A DNA stretch of 7,415 nt. Origin: Acidimicrobiaceae bacterium (GTDB lineage: Bacteria > Actinomycetota > Acidimicrobiia > Acidimicrobiales > RAAP-2). The position numbers and the translations under genes were made by a program. The notes below the pieces were generated by a model, which ran no database searches, was not told the DNA's origin, and saw only the letters and a list, made by a program, of their open reading frames with translations. Positions 1 to 5,483 of this stretch are shown here, one piece after another. Where the stretch lies: the NCBI GenBank assembly GCA_003164275.1, contig PLSY01000164.1, positions 6,070-13,484 on the forward strand. Direction: 5' to 3'. Every line of letters starts with the position of its first letter. Positions within the stretch are counted from its first letter, which is position 1.

Positions 1-333
1 CAGGTCGAGGTGTCGGAGATCAGCCGCGGTCTGAAGATCCTGGCTCGTGAGCTCGAGGTCCCAGTCGTTGCGCTGTCCCAGCTCTCGAGAGGCCTCGAGC
101 AACGCCAGGACAAGCGCCCGATGCTGGCCGACCTGCGGGAGTCGGGCTCGATCGAGCAGGACTCCGACGTCGTGATGTTCATTTACCGCGACGAGATCTA
201 CAACCCCGAGTCGACCGAGAGCCAGGGAACGGCCGAGATCATCGTGGCCAAGCACCGTAACGGTCCGACCGGTGTCCAGCGCCTGGCGTTCATTGGCCAC
301 CACACCCGCTTCGACAATATGGCGAGGGTCTGA
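1..333 (+). CDS. dnaB: Replicative DNA helicase DnaB, C-terminal end (5' truncated by window)
   Basis: This is the last 110 residues of the ring-shaped helicase that unwinds DNA at the replication fork; the open frame runs in from base 1, so the start lies outside the window. What is visible is the end of the RecA-like ATPase core: [19 protein letters not shown], then [12 protein letters not shown], then [20 protein letters not shown], a near-invariant stretch of bacterial DnaB, followed by [18 protein letters not shown] and a final TRFDNMARV segment match the usual DnaB C terminus, where the Arg-rich part contributes to the neighbouring subunit's ATP site. The end is normal in length, with no intein or frameshift in the visible part. 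The stop is followed by a short GC dyad. Identification is from motif recognition and is secure. Confidence 0.96.
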   Translation, partial: QVEVSEISRGLKILARELEVPVVALSQLSRGLEQRQDKRPMLADLRESGSIEQDSDVVMFIYRDEIYNPESTESQGTAEIIVAKHRNGPTGVQRLAFIGHHTRFDNMARV

Positions 334-441
334 CCGGGCGACCAGATCATCCCGGCTCGTTGCACCCTCCATCCCTCTCTAGCCGCCGGACAGGGCCCTC
401 CGGCCTCTCTGCCCGGGAGGAAAATCGGTGATGATGGACGA
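334..441 (+). other. dnaB-Nudix intergenic gap with GC hairpins
   Basis: This 108-base gap has no long ORF. Two short GC-rich dyads are visible: CCGGG/CCCGG (334-338 with 351-355), directly after the dnaB stop, and GCCGGA/TCCGGC (385-390 with 399-404, loop of 8). Neither is followed by a T-run, so a rho-independent terminator is not supported. The second could be a weak transcript end or simply GC-rich sequence. The gap ends with a good Shine-Dalgarno sequence and a mini-ORF, listed separately. No convincing -35/-10 pair was found, so co-transcription of the Nudix gene with dnaB remains possible. Confidence 0.4.
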
Positions 442-445
442 GTGA
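415..445 (+). promoter_or_regulatory. Shine-Dalgarno plus mini-ORF overlapping the Nudix start
   Basis: A purine-rich GGGAGGA (415-421) stands 9 bases before ATGATG at 431. That frame encodes only Met-Met-Asp-Glu before a TGA at 443-445. The TGA overlaps the GTG at 442-444 that opens the Nudix frame, giving GTGA. The SD lies about 20 bases from the GTG, too far for efficient direct initiation, but ideally placed for the mini-ORF. The layout suggests translation of the mini-ORF with re-initiation at GTG. Alternatives are a leaderless Nudix mRNA or a one-base sequence error joining the two frames. Confidence 0.4.
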
Positions 446-912
446 CCGACTACATCCTCCCTCGCATCCCGGCCTCGGCCGGTGGGCTCATCAGAGATGC
501 CGGCGGCCTGCTGTTGATTCTCAAGCCGACATACAAGTCAGGCTGGACGATCCCCGGCGGTCAGATGGAAGAGGACGGTGAGACCCCGTGGGAAGGGTGC
601 AGGCGGGAGGTGTCAGAAGAGACCGGGCTCACCGTGACCGAGGGGAAGCTGGTGTGCGTCGACTTCCTGCGACCCAAGGCCAACCGCCCGGGCGGCCTTC
701 GCTTCCTCTTCGACTGCGGGATCGTGGATCCGGTGGCCAGGCACAACATCGTGCTCCAGGCTGACGAGATCAGCGAGTATCGGTGGGTGACGTCGATTGA
801 GGCCGACTCCCTCTTGAGCGGGCCGGTCGGCCGCCGGGTGGCCCGGGCGCTGGCGGCCGCCTCCATGATCTACCTGGAGGACGGGCGTCCGGTTGAAGGG
901 GTCACGGCCTGA
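442..912 (+). CDS. Nudix (NUDIX) hydrolase
   Basis: Predicted Mg-dependent hydrolase of a nucleoside diphosphate linked to another moiety (156 aa, usual for a one-domain Nudix protein); the substrate cannot be told. The N terminus gives the first strand of the fold (SAGGLIRDAGGLLLILKP, residues 12-29), then WTIPGG (35-40) and the Nudix box ending in REVSEETGL (55-63), with R55, E56, E59 and E60 as the catalytic/metal-binding set. The usual G-x5-E spacing is G40-x6-E47 here, one residue longer than consensus; the nucleotide sequence supports this reading. No in-frame start exists upstream of GTG 442 in the gap, so that start was chosen despite its distant SD. The gene converges on the LysR gene and overlaps its last 11 bases. 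Cytosolic, since there is no signal peptide. Family call is secure, function is not. Confidence 0.92.
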   Translation: MTDYILPRIPASAGGLIRDAGGLLLILKPTYKSGWTIPGGQMEEDGETPWEGCRREVSEETGLTVTEGKLVCVDFLRPKANRPGGLRFLFDCGIVDPVARHNIVLQADEISEYRWVTSIEADSLLSGPVGRRVARALAAASMIYLEDGRPVEGVTA

Positions 913-1834
913 CGGTCGTACCGGCCGCCGCACCGTCCCGCCCGCCCGCCACGGGCGAGCCGCCCAGCGTGGCAACCAGCTGGTTCACCGGATCCCGGTC
1001 GAGGTCGGCCACCCTCGTGCAGGCGAACCACGGCTCGGCCGGGACGACGTCGGCCACCGGGTGGATCTCCATGATGGCCCGCCGGGCCATGGCGTCGGCA
1101 CACACGAACTCGGGGAGCAGGCTGATGCCCAGACCGTGTCCGACAGCGGCCACCACGGCGCGCAGGTCAGGAGCCACAAGTCGGAGATCCCCGGCGAAGG
1201 GCTGGCCGAGGGTCGACTGCCAGAATCGCCGGGTCAGCGGGAGCTCGGCGCTGTAGGCGACCCAGGGCCTTCCCACCATCCATTCGGCCAGTGCACCGAG
1301 TGACCTGAAGATGGGCACAGAGCCGAGGGCGACCGCCCCGACCAAGATGAAGCGCTTCATGCCGATGGGCACCGAGGTCAAGGCGCGCCGCCCCGGTGTG
1401 GTGCTGGTCACGGCCACGTCGAGCTCGCCACGCTCCAACAGGTCGAAGAGCTCGGGATCGGAGCCGAACCGGGCGGTGATCGGCGGCGTGACGGCGCCGA
1501 GCAGAGGCACGACGACGTAGGAGAAGAACTCCGGTGACGAGCCGACCCGGACAGCTGCGGTCCGGCCCACGGGCCTTCCGCTGTCCAGGTCCACCAGCAC
1601 GTGCTCCAGCCGGTCGAGTGAGTCGGCCACCTGGGCGTGCAGCTCGCGGCCTCGTGGCGTGGGCTCGACACCGTGGGCCGTCCGGGTGAACAACGGGAGA
1701 CCGACCCGGCGCTCCAAGGTGGCCAACTGCTGGCTGGCGGCTGGCTGGGACAGCCCCCGGACGGCCGCCCCACCGCTCACCGATCCGGACCGGTAGATGG
1801 CGACAAAGGTCCGGAGCCACTCCGAGGTTGCCAT
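902..1834 (-). CDS. LysR-family transcriptional regulator
   Basis: A 310-aa DNA-binding regulator of normal LysR length. The N-terminal winged helix-turn-helix covers residues 4-62: EWLRTFVAIYRSGSVSGGAA, then LSQPAASQQLATLERRVG with the LTTR recognition-helix pattern, then LFTRTAHGVEPTPRG. A linker helix (about 64-88) leads to a periplasmic-binding-like effector domain (about 90-300). Two starts are in frame: TTG at 1840 and ATG at 1834. ATG is preferred because the protein then begins MATSEWLRTF, matching the family. The gene is divergent from a methyltransferase with 70 bases between ATGs, the classical arrangement for a LysR protein controlling its neighbour and itself. The effector is unknown. 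The C-terminal tail after about residue 290 is Gly/Ala-rich and probably disordered; its end overlaps the convergent Nudix gene. Confidence 0.93.
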   Translation of the reverse strand: MATSEWLRTFVAIYRSGSVSGGAAVRGLSQPAASQQLATLERRVGLPLFTRTAHGVEPTPRGRELHAQVADSLDRLEHVLVDLDSGRPVGRTAAVRVGSSPEFFSYVVVPLLGAVTPPITARFGSDPELFDLLERGELDVAVTSTTPGRRALTSVPIGMKRFILVGAVALGSVPIFRSLGALAEWMVGRPWVAYSAELPLTRRFWQSTLGQPFAGDLRLVAPDLRAVVAAVGHGLGISLLPEFVCADAMARRAIMEIHPVADVVPAEPWFACTRVADLDRDPVNQLVATLGGSPVAGGRDGAAAGTTVRP

Positions 1835-1904
1835 TCGCAAATCTTATATCTGACACCGCTATTACTTGTTTGCCAATGTGCCCGGGAAGGCGCAAACTCG
1901 ACGT
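1835..1904. promoter_or_regulatory. Divergent LysR / methyltransferase promoter region
   Basis: This 70-base region between two divergent ATGs is visibly more A/T-rich than its surroundings. On the minus strand TAAGAT (complement of 1841-1846) lies 6 bases before the LysR ATG, which would place the transcript start at or next to the ATG, implying a leaderless mRNA. On the plus strand TTGCCA (1870-1875), 17 bases, then the weak CAAACT (1893-1898) lie 6 bases before the methyltransferase ATG, again consistent with a leaderless start. GTTTGC (1868-1873) and GCAAAC (1892-1897) form an inverted repeat with an 18-base spacer, and a third GCAAA occurs at 1837-1841. These are candidate regulator half-sites. 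The boxes are read by eye and no operator was proven. Confidence 0.45.
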
Positions 1905-2708
1905 ATGACCGATGTCACCTATACCCATGGCCACCACGACAGTGTCCTTCGATCCCACCGCTGGCGCACCGCCGACAACTCGGCCCACTATCTCCTCGAT
2001 TCGCTCCACTCCGGGATGAGCCTGCTCGACGTCGGCTGTGGGCCGGGAACCATCACCTGTGACCTGGCCCGGCTGGTAGCCCCTGGCCCGGTGACCGGCA
2101 TCGACACCTCGGCCGAGGTCATCGCCGAGGCCAGAACCCAGCCAGCCGCCTCGGGGATTGCCAACCTGTCCTTCGAGGTCGGCAGCGCCTACGACCTGCC
2201 CATGGAGGATGACAGCGTGGATGTGGTCCATGCCCATCAGTTGCTCCAGCACGTCGGCGACCCGGTCGCCGCGCTGGCCGAGATGAAGCGGGTGTGCCGG
2301 CCCGGGGGAGTGGTGGCCGCTCGTGACTCGGACTATCCGACGTTCACCTTCTACCCCACCGATCCCGAGCTCACCCGGTGCATCGCCGCCTACGGGGAAC
2401 TGACTCGGGTGAACGGGGCCAACTGGGATGCCGGGCGTCGGCTCCTCCACTGGGCCAATGAGGTCGGGTTCTCAGCGGTGTCATCCACCGCCTCGACGTG
2501 GTGCTTTGCCACCCCCGAGGACCGGGCGTGGTGGGGAGGCTTGTGGGCCGACCGGTTCACCGAGTCGTCCATGGCTGCACAGCTGCTCGACCACGGGATC
2601 GTTGGTGCCGCCGACCTCGAGTCCTTCGCCGGGGCGTGGCGGGCGTGGTCGCAGGCCGCCGACGGCTGGTTCGCCATGATCCACGGCGAGATCATCGCCG
2701 TGGTGTGA
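1905..2708 (+). CDS. Class I SAM-dependent methyltransferase (UbiE/Methyltransf_11 type)
   Basis: Predicted to transfer a methyl group from S-adenosylmethionine to a small molecule; the acceptor is unknown. The 267-aa protein starts with a His-rich MTDVTYTHGHHDSVLRSHRW segment that I recall in a family of actinobacterial methyltransferases. SAM-binding motif I is LLDVGCGPGTI (40-50), the acidic residue after strand beta2 is D67 in GIDTS, and DLPMEDDSVDVVHAHQLLQH followed by RVCRPGGVVAARD gives the later Rossmann motifs. The C-terminal half (about 150-267) is Trp-rich and probably forms the substrate lid. The frame can be extended to TTG 1866, but ATG 1905 fits the family N terminus, and GGGAAGG (1884-1890) lies 14 bases upstream. 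Being divergent from the LysR gene, it is that regulator's most likely target. It converges with the hydrolase group, 16 bases between stops. Confidence 0.9.
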   Translation: MTDVTYTHGHHDSVLRSHRWRTADNSAHYLLDSLHSGMSLLDVGCGPGTITCDLARLVAPGPVTGIDTSAEVIAEARTQPAASGIANLSFEVGSAYDLPMEDDSVDVVHAHQLLQHVGDPVAALAEMKRVCRPGGVVAARDSDYPTFTFYPTDPELTRCIAAYGELTRVNGANWDAGRRLLHWANEVGFSAVSSTASTWCFATPEDRAWWGGLWADRFTESSMAAQLLDHGIVGAADLESFAGAWRAWSQAADGWFAMIHGEIIAVV

Positions 2709-2716
2709 CGACTGTG

Positions 2717-2739
2717 GGCCGGCGTCAGGCGAGCTGGCC
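2717..2739. terminator. Possible bidirectional hairpin between convergent genes
   Basis: GGCCGGC (2717-2723) can pair with GCTGGCC (2733-2739), seven pairs including one G-U, around a 9-base loop. It sits at the convergent junction just after the methyltransferase stop and spans the stop of the minus-strand hydrolase. There is no T-run on either side, so it is not a canonical intrinsic terminator, and it partly lies inside coding sequence. It may still act as a pause or transcript 3' end. Confidence 0.25.
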
Positions 2740-3603
2740 GAGCACCGCCTCGCAGAAGCGGGCAGGAGCTTCGACCATCGGGTAGTGGCCGACGCCCACG
2801 AGCACCTGCAGTGCCAGATCGGGCCGAGCCTCGGCGAGCCGGTCGGTCATGGCAACGACGGCGATCGGGTCGTCACTGCCCCACACCACCGACAACGGCG
2901 AGGGATGGGACTCGATGGCTCCGGTGTAGCGGGCCTCGCTGCGCCTGCGCTCCTCGAGATAGCGGATGGTCCGGGGAAGTAGGAGGTGGCCGTCCAGGTG
3001 GGTGATCATCTCTGTCATGGCGGCGATCTCCTCCCCCTCTACGGTGGAGTCGGGGCTGAAGGTGTCAGTGACCCCGGCGGCCACGGCGGCCCCGTCCATC
3101 GGAGCGTCGTCGGGCAGCCTCTCATCGGGCAGCTGGAGGAGGAGGAGCTGTCCAGCGGAGAGGTGGGCGAGACCGAGATAGATGCTGCCGTTGGTGAGGG
3201 TCCGGTCACTGATCTCGATCTCCCAGGTCCCCTCCAGCTGTCGGGCCAGGAGCTCGCCCCCGACGGTGTCGCCCATGTCGTGGGTCAAGAGGCCGACCTG
3301 GCCGAGACCGAGGTCTGCCACCAGGGCCGTGGCGATGTCGGCCTGTTGGCTGAGGCGATAGCCGTGGTCGGGCTTGGCCGACAGCCCGTAGCCCAGCATG
3401 TCAAAGAGGAGCACCCGCCGCCCAAGGGCCATGCGGTCGACAACCTGGTGGAAGTCGAAAGACGAGGTCGGAAAGCCGTGGAGGACGAGGAGGGGCGGCG
3501 CCAGCTCCGAGCCTGCGGAAGGGATGTCCACGGTGAAGATCTGGTGGCCGCAAAGTGTGCGCATGCGGCCCCGGCCTCGCCAAGACTCGGCCAGTGGGTT
3601 CAT
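2725..3603 (-). CDS. Alpha/beta hydrolase with Asp nucleophile (MEST / epoxide hydrolase / haloalkane dehalogenase-like)
   Basis: A 292-aa alpha/beta-fold hydrolase. The oxyanion-hole motif is LLVLHGFPTSSFDF (38-51), then the LLFDMLGYGLSAKP strand-turn (65-78). The nucleophile elbow LLTHDMGDTVG puts an Asp (D109) where esterases have Ser, as in epoxide hydrolases and haloalkane dehalogenases. The acid is probably D245 in VWGSDDP, and the base H273 in VGHYP. The combination HGFPTSS, FDxLGxGxSxKP, SHDxGD-like elbow and GHYPxxE-type end resembles the vertebrate MEST (mesoderm-specific transcript) proteins and their bacterial relatives from memory. Asp at the elbow implies an alkyl-enzyme ester mechanism on epoxides, halides or a related electrophile; the substrate is unknown. 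The ATG overlaps the upstream gene's TGA (ATGA), which decides the start; M14 (base 3564) is a fallback. Last gene of the minus-strand group. Confidence 0.88.
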   Translation of the reverse strand: MNPLAESWRGRGRMRTLCGHQIFTVDIPSAGSELAPPLLVLHGFPTSSFDFHQVVDRMALGRRVLLFDMLGYGLSAKPDHGYRLSQQADIATALVADLGLGQVGLLTHDMGDTVGGELLARQLEGTWEIEISDRTLTNGSIYLGLAHLSAGQLLLLQLPDERLPDDAPMDGAAVAAGVTDTFSPDSTVEGEEIAAMTEMITHLDGHLLLPRTIRYLEERRRSEARYTGAIESHPSPLSVVWGSDDPIAVVAMTDRLAEARPDLALQVLVGVGHYPMVEAPARFCEAVLGQLA

Positions 3604-4388
3604 CCGGCCAGGCGCTCGGTGAAGAAGGCCAGGACCTGGTCCAGCGCCTCCCGGGTGGGGGTGCCCGGGCGGTCGTCCAGGTCCTCGGTCAGCACCGAGT
3701 GGGCCATCTTGCGATGACCATGCGGGTTGTCCGGAGAGGAGTCGAGCTCCACGGAGATGAACTTGTCGCCGAGCAGCTCGCGCAGAGCCCCGAAGCGCTC
3801 CGAAGGGCTCATCTTGTCGCTGCTGAAGCGCAGGCCGAGCACGCAGGTACCGGCGAGTGCCCGCTCGACAATCCGTTGTCGGTCGACCGGGGACAGGCCG
3901 AGGTCGGACTTCTGGGCCTTGGTCAGTCCGAAGGGTAGGGACGGTTGGCTGAGCACCGGTGCCACGACGGCATCGTCGACCATCATGGCCAGGGCGAACC
4001 CGCCGGTGAAGCACATGCCGACGGCCCCTACGCCTGGGCCTCCGCACGTTTCGTGCTCGTTGCGGGCCAGCGCTCGCAACCACGTGATGACCGGGCTGGT
4101 CCGCCCGGTGGCGAGGACGGTGAACTCCTTCGACACACAGGCCTTGGCGAACGAGGAGGCGACGTAGCCTCCCGAGACTGCCCGCCCGTCCTCGCCGAAC
4201 ACGTGGGGGAGCACGGCGGTGAGCCCGGCGCCGGCCACCTTGCGGCCGAAGTCGGCGAGCTGGGGGGTGATCCCGGGGATCTCGCTGATCACGATGACGG
4301 CCGGTCCCGAGCCCAGCCGATAGACAGTGTGGCCGGTGCCGTCGAACGTGAAGGTGGACTGCTCGAAGTCGGCCATCGTGTCGTTCAT
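3600..4388 (-). CDS. Dienelactone hydrolase family protein
   Basis: A 262-aa alpha/beta hydrolase of the DLH family, slightly longer than classical dienelactone hydrolases of about 236 aa. The first strand and loop read AVIVISEIPGITPQLADFGR (30-49), with E36 in the position of the DLH glutamate that interacts with the catalytic Cys. The nucleophile elbow is VGMCFTGGFAL, giving C126. The likely acid is D191 in GLRFSSDKM, and the base one of H223, H225 or H230. Classical members open dienelactones in chloroaromatic degradation, but many relatives have other substrates, so none is assigned here. The start at 4388 is supported by GAGGAG 12 bases upstream; M5 would leave that SD 24 bases away. The stop overlaps the next gene's ATG by 4 bases, so translational coupling and a joint role are likely. 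Confidence 0.9.
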   Translation of the reverse strand: MNDTMADFEQSTFTFDGTGHTVYRLGSGPAVIVISEIPGITPQLADFGRKVAGAGLTAVLPHVFGEDGRAVSGGYVASSFAKACVSKEFTVLATGRTSPVITWLRALARNEHETCGGPGVGAVGMCFTGGFALAMMVDDAVVAPVLSQPSLPFGLTKAQKSDLGLSPVDRQRIVERALAGTCVLGLRFSSDKMSPSERFGALRELLGDKFISVELDSSPDNPHGHRKMAHSVLTEDLDDRPGTPTREALDQVLAFFTERLAG

Positions 4389-4416
4389 GGCGAAACGCTA
4401 CTCCTCGGGCCGCCAT

Positions 4417-4428
4417 CCTGGGCCCAGG
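4417..4428. repeat. Perfect 12-base palindrome upstream of the DLH-family gene
   Basis: CCTGGGCCCAGG is a perfect dyad located 29-40 bases upstream of the DLH-family ATG, in the 65-base gap after the upstream gene. It could be a binding site for a dimeric regulator or a short RNA hairpin. GC-rich DNA produces such dyads by chance, so the functional claim is weak. Confidence 0.5.
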
Positions 4429-4434
4429 CTGTGC

Positions 4435-4460
4435 CGACCGTAACGCCCGACCGTCACGCC
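4435..4460. repeat. 13-base tandem direct repeat, two copies
   Basis: CGACCGTAACGCC (4435-4447) is followed directly by CGACCGTCACGCC (4448-4460), 12 of 13 bases identical. The second copy contains the stop codon of the minus-strand endonuclease/phosphatase-family gene. It may be a slippage duplication or paired protein-binding half-sites ahead of the downstream hydrolase pair. Confidence 0.55.
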
Positions 4461-5266
4461 CGGCCGAGCAGGGCGACCGCCGGTCGGTGGTCGGATCCGG
4501 AGAAGCCTGCGATGCGCGCCTCCATCACCGTGACCGGCCTCGTGACCAGGATGTGGTCGAGTTGGCTGTGTGGACGGTGGGCCGGCCAGCTCCTGCCGGT
4601 CACCGCCCGGCGCCATCCCCGGAAGTAAGAGGTGGTCGGTGGCCCCCACAGGTTCATGTCGCCAGCGAGCGCGGCCGCTTCACTGGGTGCGGGCAGCTGG
4701 CGGCTGAGTCTCCGGTACTGGGCGTGGGAGCCGTGGGTGATGTGGGACATGTGGGTGCCCCCGATGATCACCGGCCCGCCCTCCAAGTCAATGGTGGCAA
4801 GGACCACCGCCCGCCTCGCCGCGTCGCGTCTCAGCTGACCGAGCTGGATGACCGAGACGTCTCGGGTTGGCAACCTGGAGAGGACGGCCACGCCCCAGTC
4901 ACCTGAGATGCACTCCCGACCGGTCGGCCCGCCCGTGCGCTGGAATCGCTCCTGATCGAGAAGGAGGGTCTTTCGGACCTGGCTCAACGAGGGGCCCCAC
5001 CGTTCGCTGGTGGTGGCGACGGGGGCGTAGAGGCGGCCGTGGGCCAGGGCCTCCTCCCTCACTACCCGGTAGCCGAGGGCGGCAGCCACCCGCCCAGCCG
5101 TGCTCGGACCTCCGTCGTCCGGCGCCCATGACTCCTGCATGACCAATACGTCAGCCCCGAGGGCGGAGCATTGGGACACCACGTCGTAGTGCCGACCCCA
5201 GCCGTCCACCCCCATGTGGACATTGAAGGTGGCGAGCGTCACCGAGGACGGCAGCGGCTCGGTCAC
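4454..5266 (-). CDS. Endonuclease/exonuclease/phosphatase family protein
   Basis: A metal-dependent phosphodiesterase/phosphatase-fold protein (DNase I/ExoIII/inositol-phosphatase superfamily), 270 aa from GTG 5266. Signature blocks in order: LATFNVHMG (N15), VLVMQESW (metal-binding E45), GVAVLSRLP, GGTHMSHITHGS (H172), AGDMNLWGP (D203, N205), SQLDHILVT (D237) and the terminal GSDHRPAVAL (D259, H260). All catalytic positions expected of the superfamily are present, so activity is likely, but DNA, phosphoinositide and other phosphoester substrates cannot be separated. The frame stays open to 5509, yet upstream codons (TTA, CTA, ACA, CCT) are unlike the gene and the peptide is Pro/Arg-rich with no domain signal, so GTG 5266 was chosen; no clear SD precedes it, and ATG 5410 is the alternative. 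It precedes the DLH-family gene by 65 bases on the same strand and could be co-transcribed. Confidence 0.85.
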   Translation of the reverse strand: MTEPLPSSVTLATFNVHMGVDGWGRHYDVVSQCSALGADVLVMQESWAPDDGGPSTAGRVAAALGYRVVREEALAHGRLYAPVATTSERWGPSLSQVRKTLLLDQERFQRTGGPTGRECISGDWGVAVLSRLPTRDVSVIQLGQLRRDAARRAVVLATIDLEGGPVIIGGTHMSHITHGSHAQYRRLSRQLPAPSEAAALAGDMNLWGPPTTSYFRGWRRAVTGRSWPAHRPHSQLDHILVTRPVTVMEARIAGFSGSDHRPAVALLGRA

Positions 5267-5483
5267 AGTGGAGAGTTCGAGGTGGCACAGCCCCCGGTTG
5301 GGCGTGGCCCGAGGACCGCGGGGAGGAGCTGTCGGTAGCGTGGCTGTCGACGCTGGTCGACGGCCCACCGAAGGGGACAAGGGGTCGCTGCCACCTCCTA
5401 AGTGTGTCATCGCACCCGTGGCCCACCCGGACGGTGGCCCGGTCGGGCCGCGCAGGTCCCTCCACCGGTGCCAACATGGGTCC
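5267..5483. other. Divergent intergenic region between endonuclease/phosphatase and alpha/beta hydrolase genes
   Basis: About 217 bases separate the chosen starts of two divergent genes, though open frames from both sides run through it. Codon choice in those extensions is atypical, so I treat it as non-coding and promoter-bearing. It contains two GTCGAC sites (listed separately), a strong TAGGAGGT on the minus strand near 5395-5402 with a TTG (not an ATG) about 12 bases downstream, and GTGGCCC repeated 18 bases apart near 5419-5443. No convincing -35/-10 pair was seen for either direction. Confidence 0.4.
5346..5361. repeat. Inverted repeat of two GTCGAC sites
   Basis: GTCGAC occurs at 5346-5351 and 5356-5361, separated by GCTG. 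Each is self-palindromic, and centre-to-centre spacing is 10 bases, about one helical turn, in a divergent promoter region. This could be an operator or a 6-bp hairpin with a 4-base loop. Chance occurrence in GC-rich DNA is a real alternative. Confidence 0.45.

Noticed and set aside
385..404. Rho-independent terminator after dnaB
   Set aside because: The six-pair GC stem lacks a following T-run, so it is noted only as a dyad.
1167..2450. Long minus-strand open frame of 427 codons across the LysR and methyltransferase genes
   Set aside because: Its peptide has no domain signal, and two well-supported genes occupy the same DNA in other frames. High GC suppresses stops and explains the length.
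2986..3717. 243-codon plus-strand open frame opposite the hydrolase pair
   Set aside because: It is antisense to coding sequence with clear catalytic motifs and has no recognizable domain.
3604..4416. Extension of the MEST-like hydrolase frame upstream over the DLH-family gene
   Set aside because: The extension is Arg/Pro/Gly-rich shadow sequence of the DLH gene. The hydrolase fold starts after the ATG at 3603, which has ATGA overlap.
3945..4628. 227-codon plus-strand open frame opposite the DLH and endonuclease/phosphatase genes
   Set aside because: Low-complexity His/Gly/Ala-rich composition, antisense to two solid genes.
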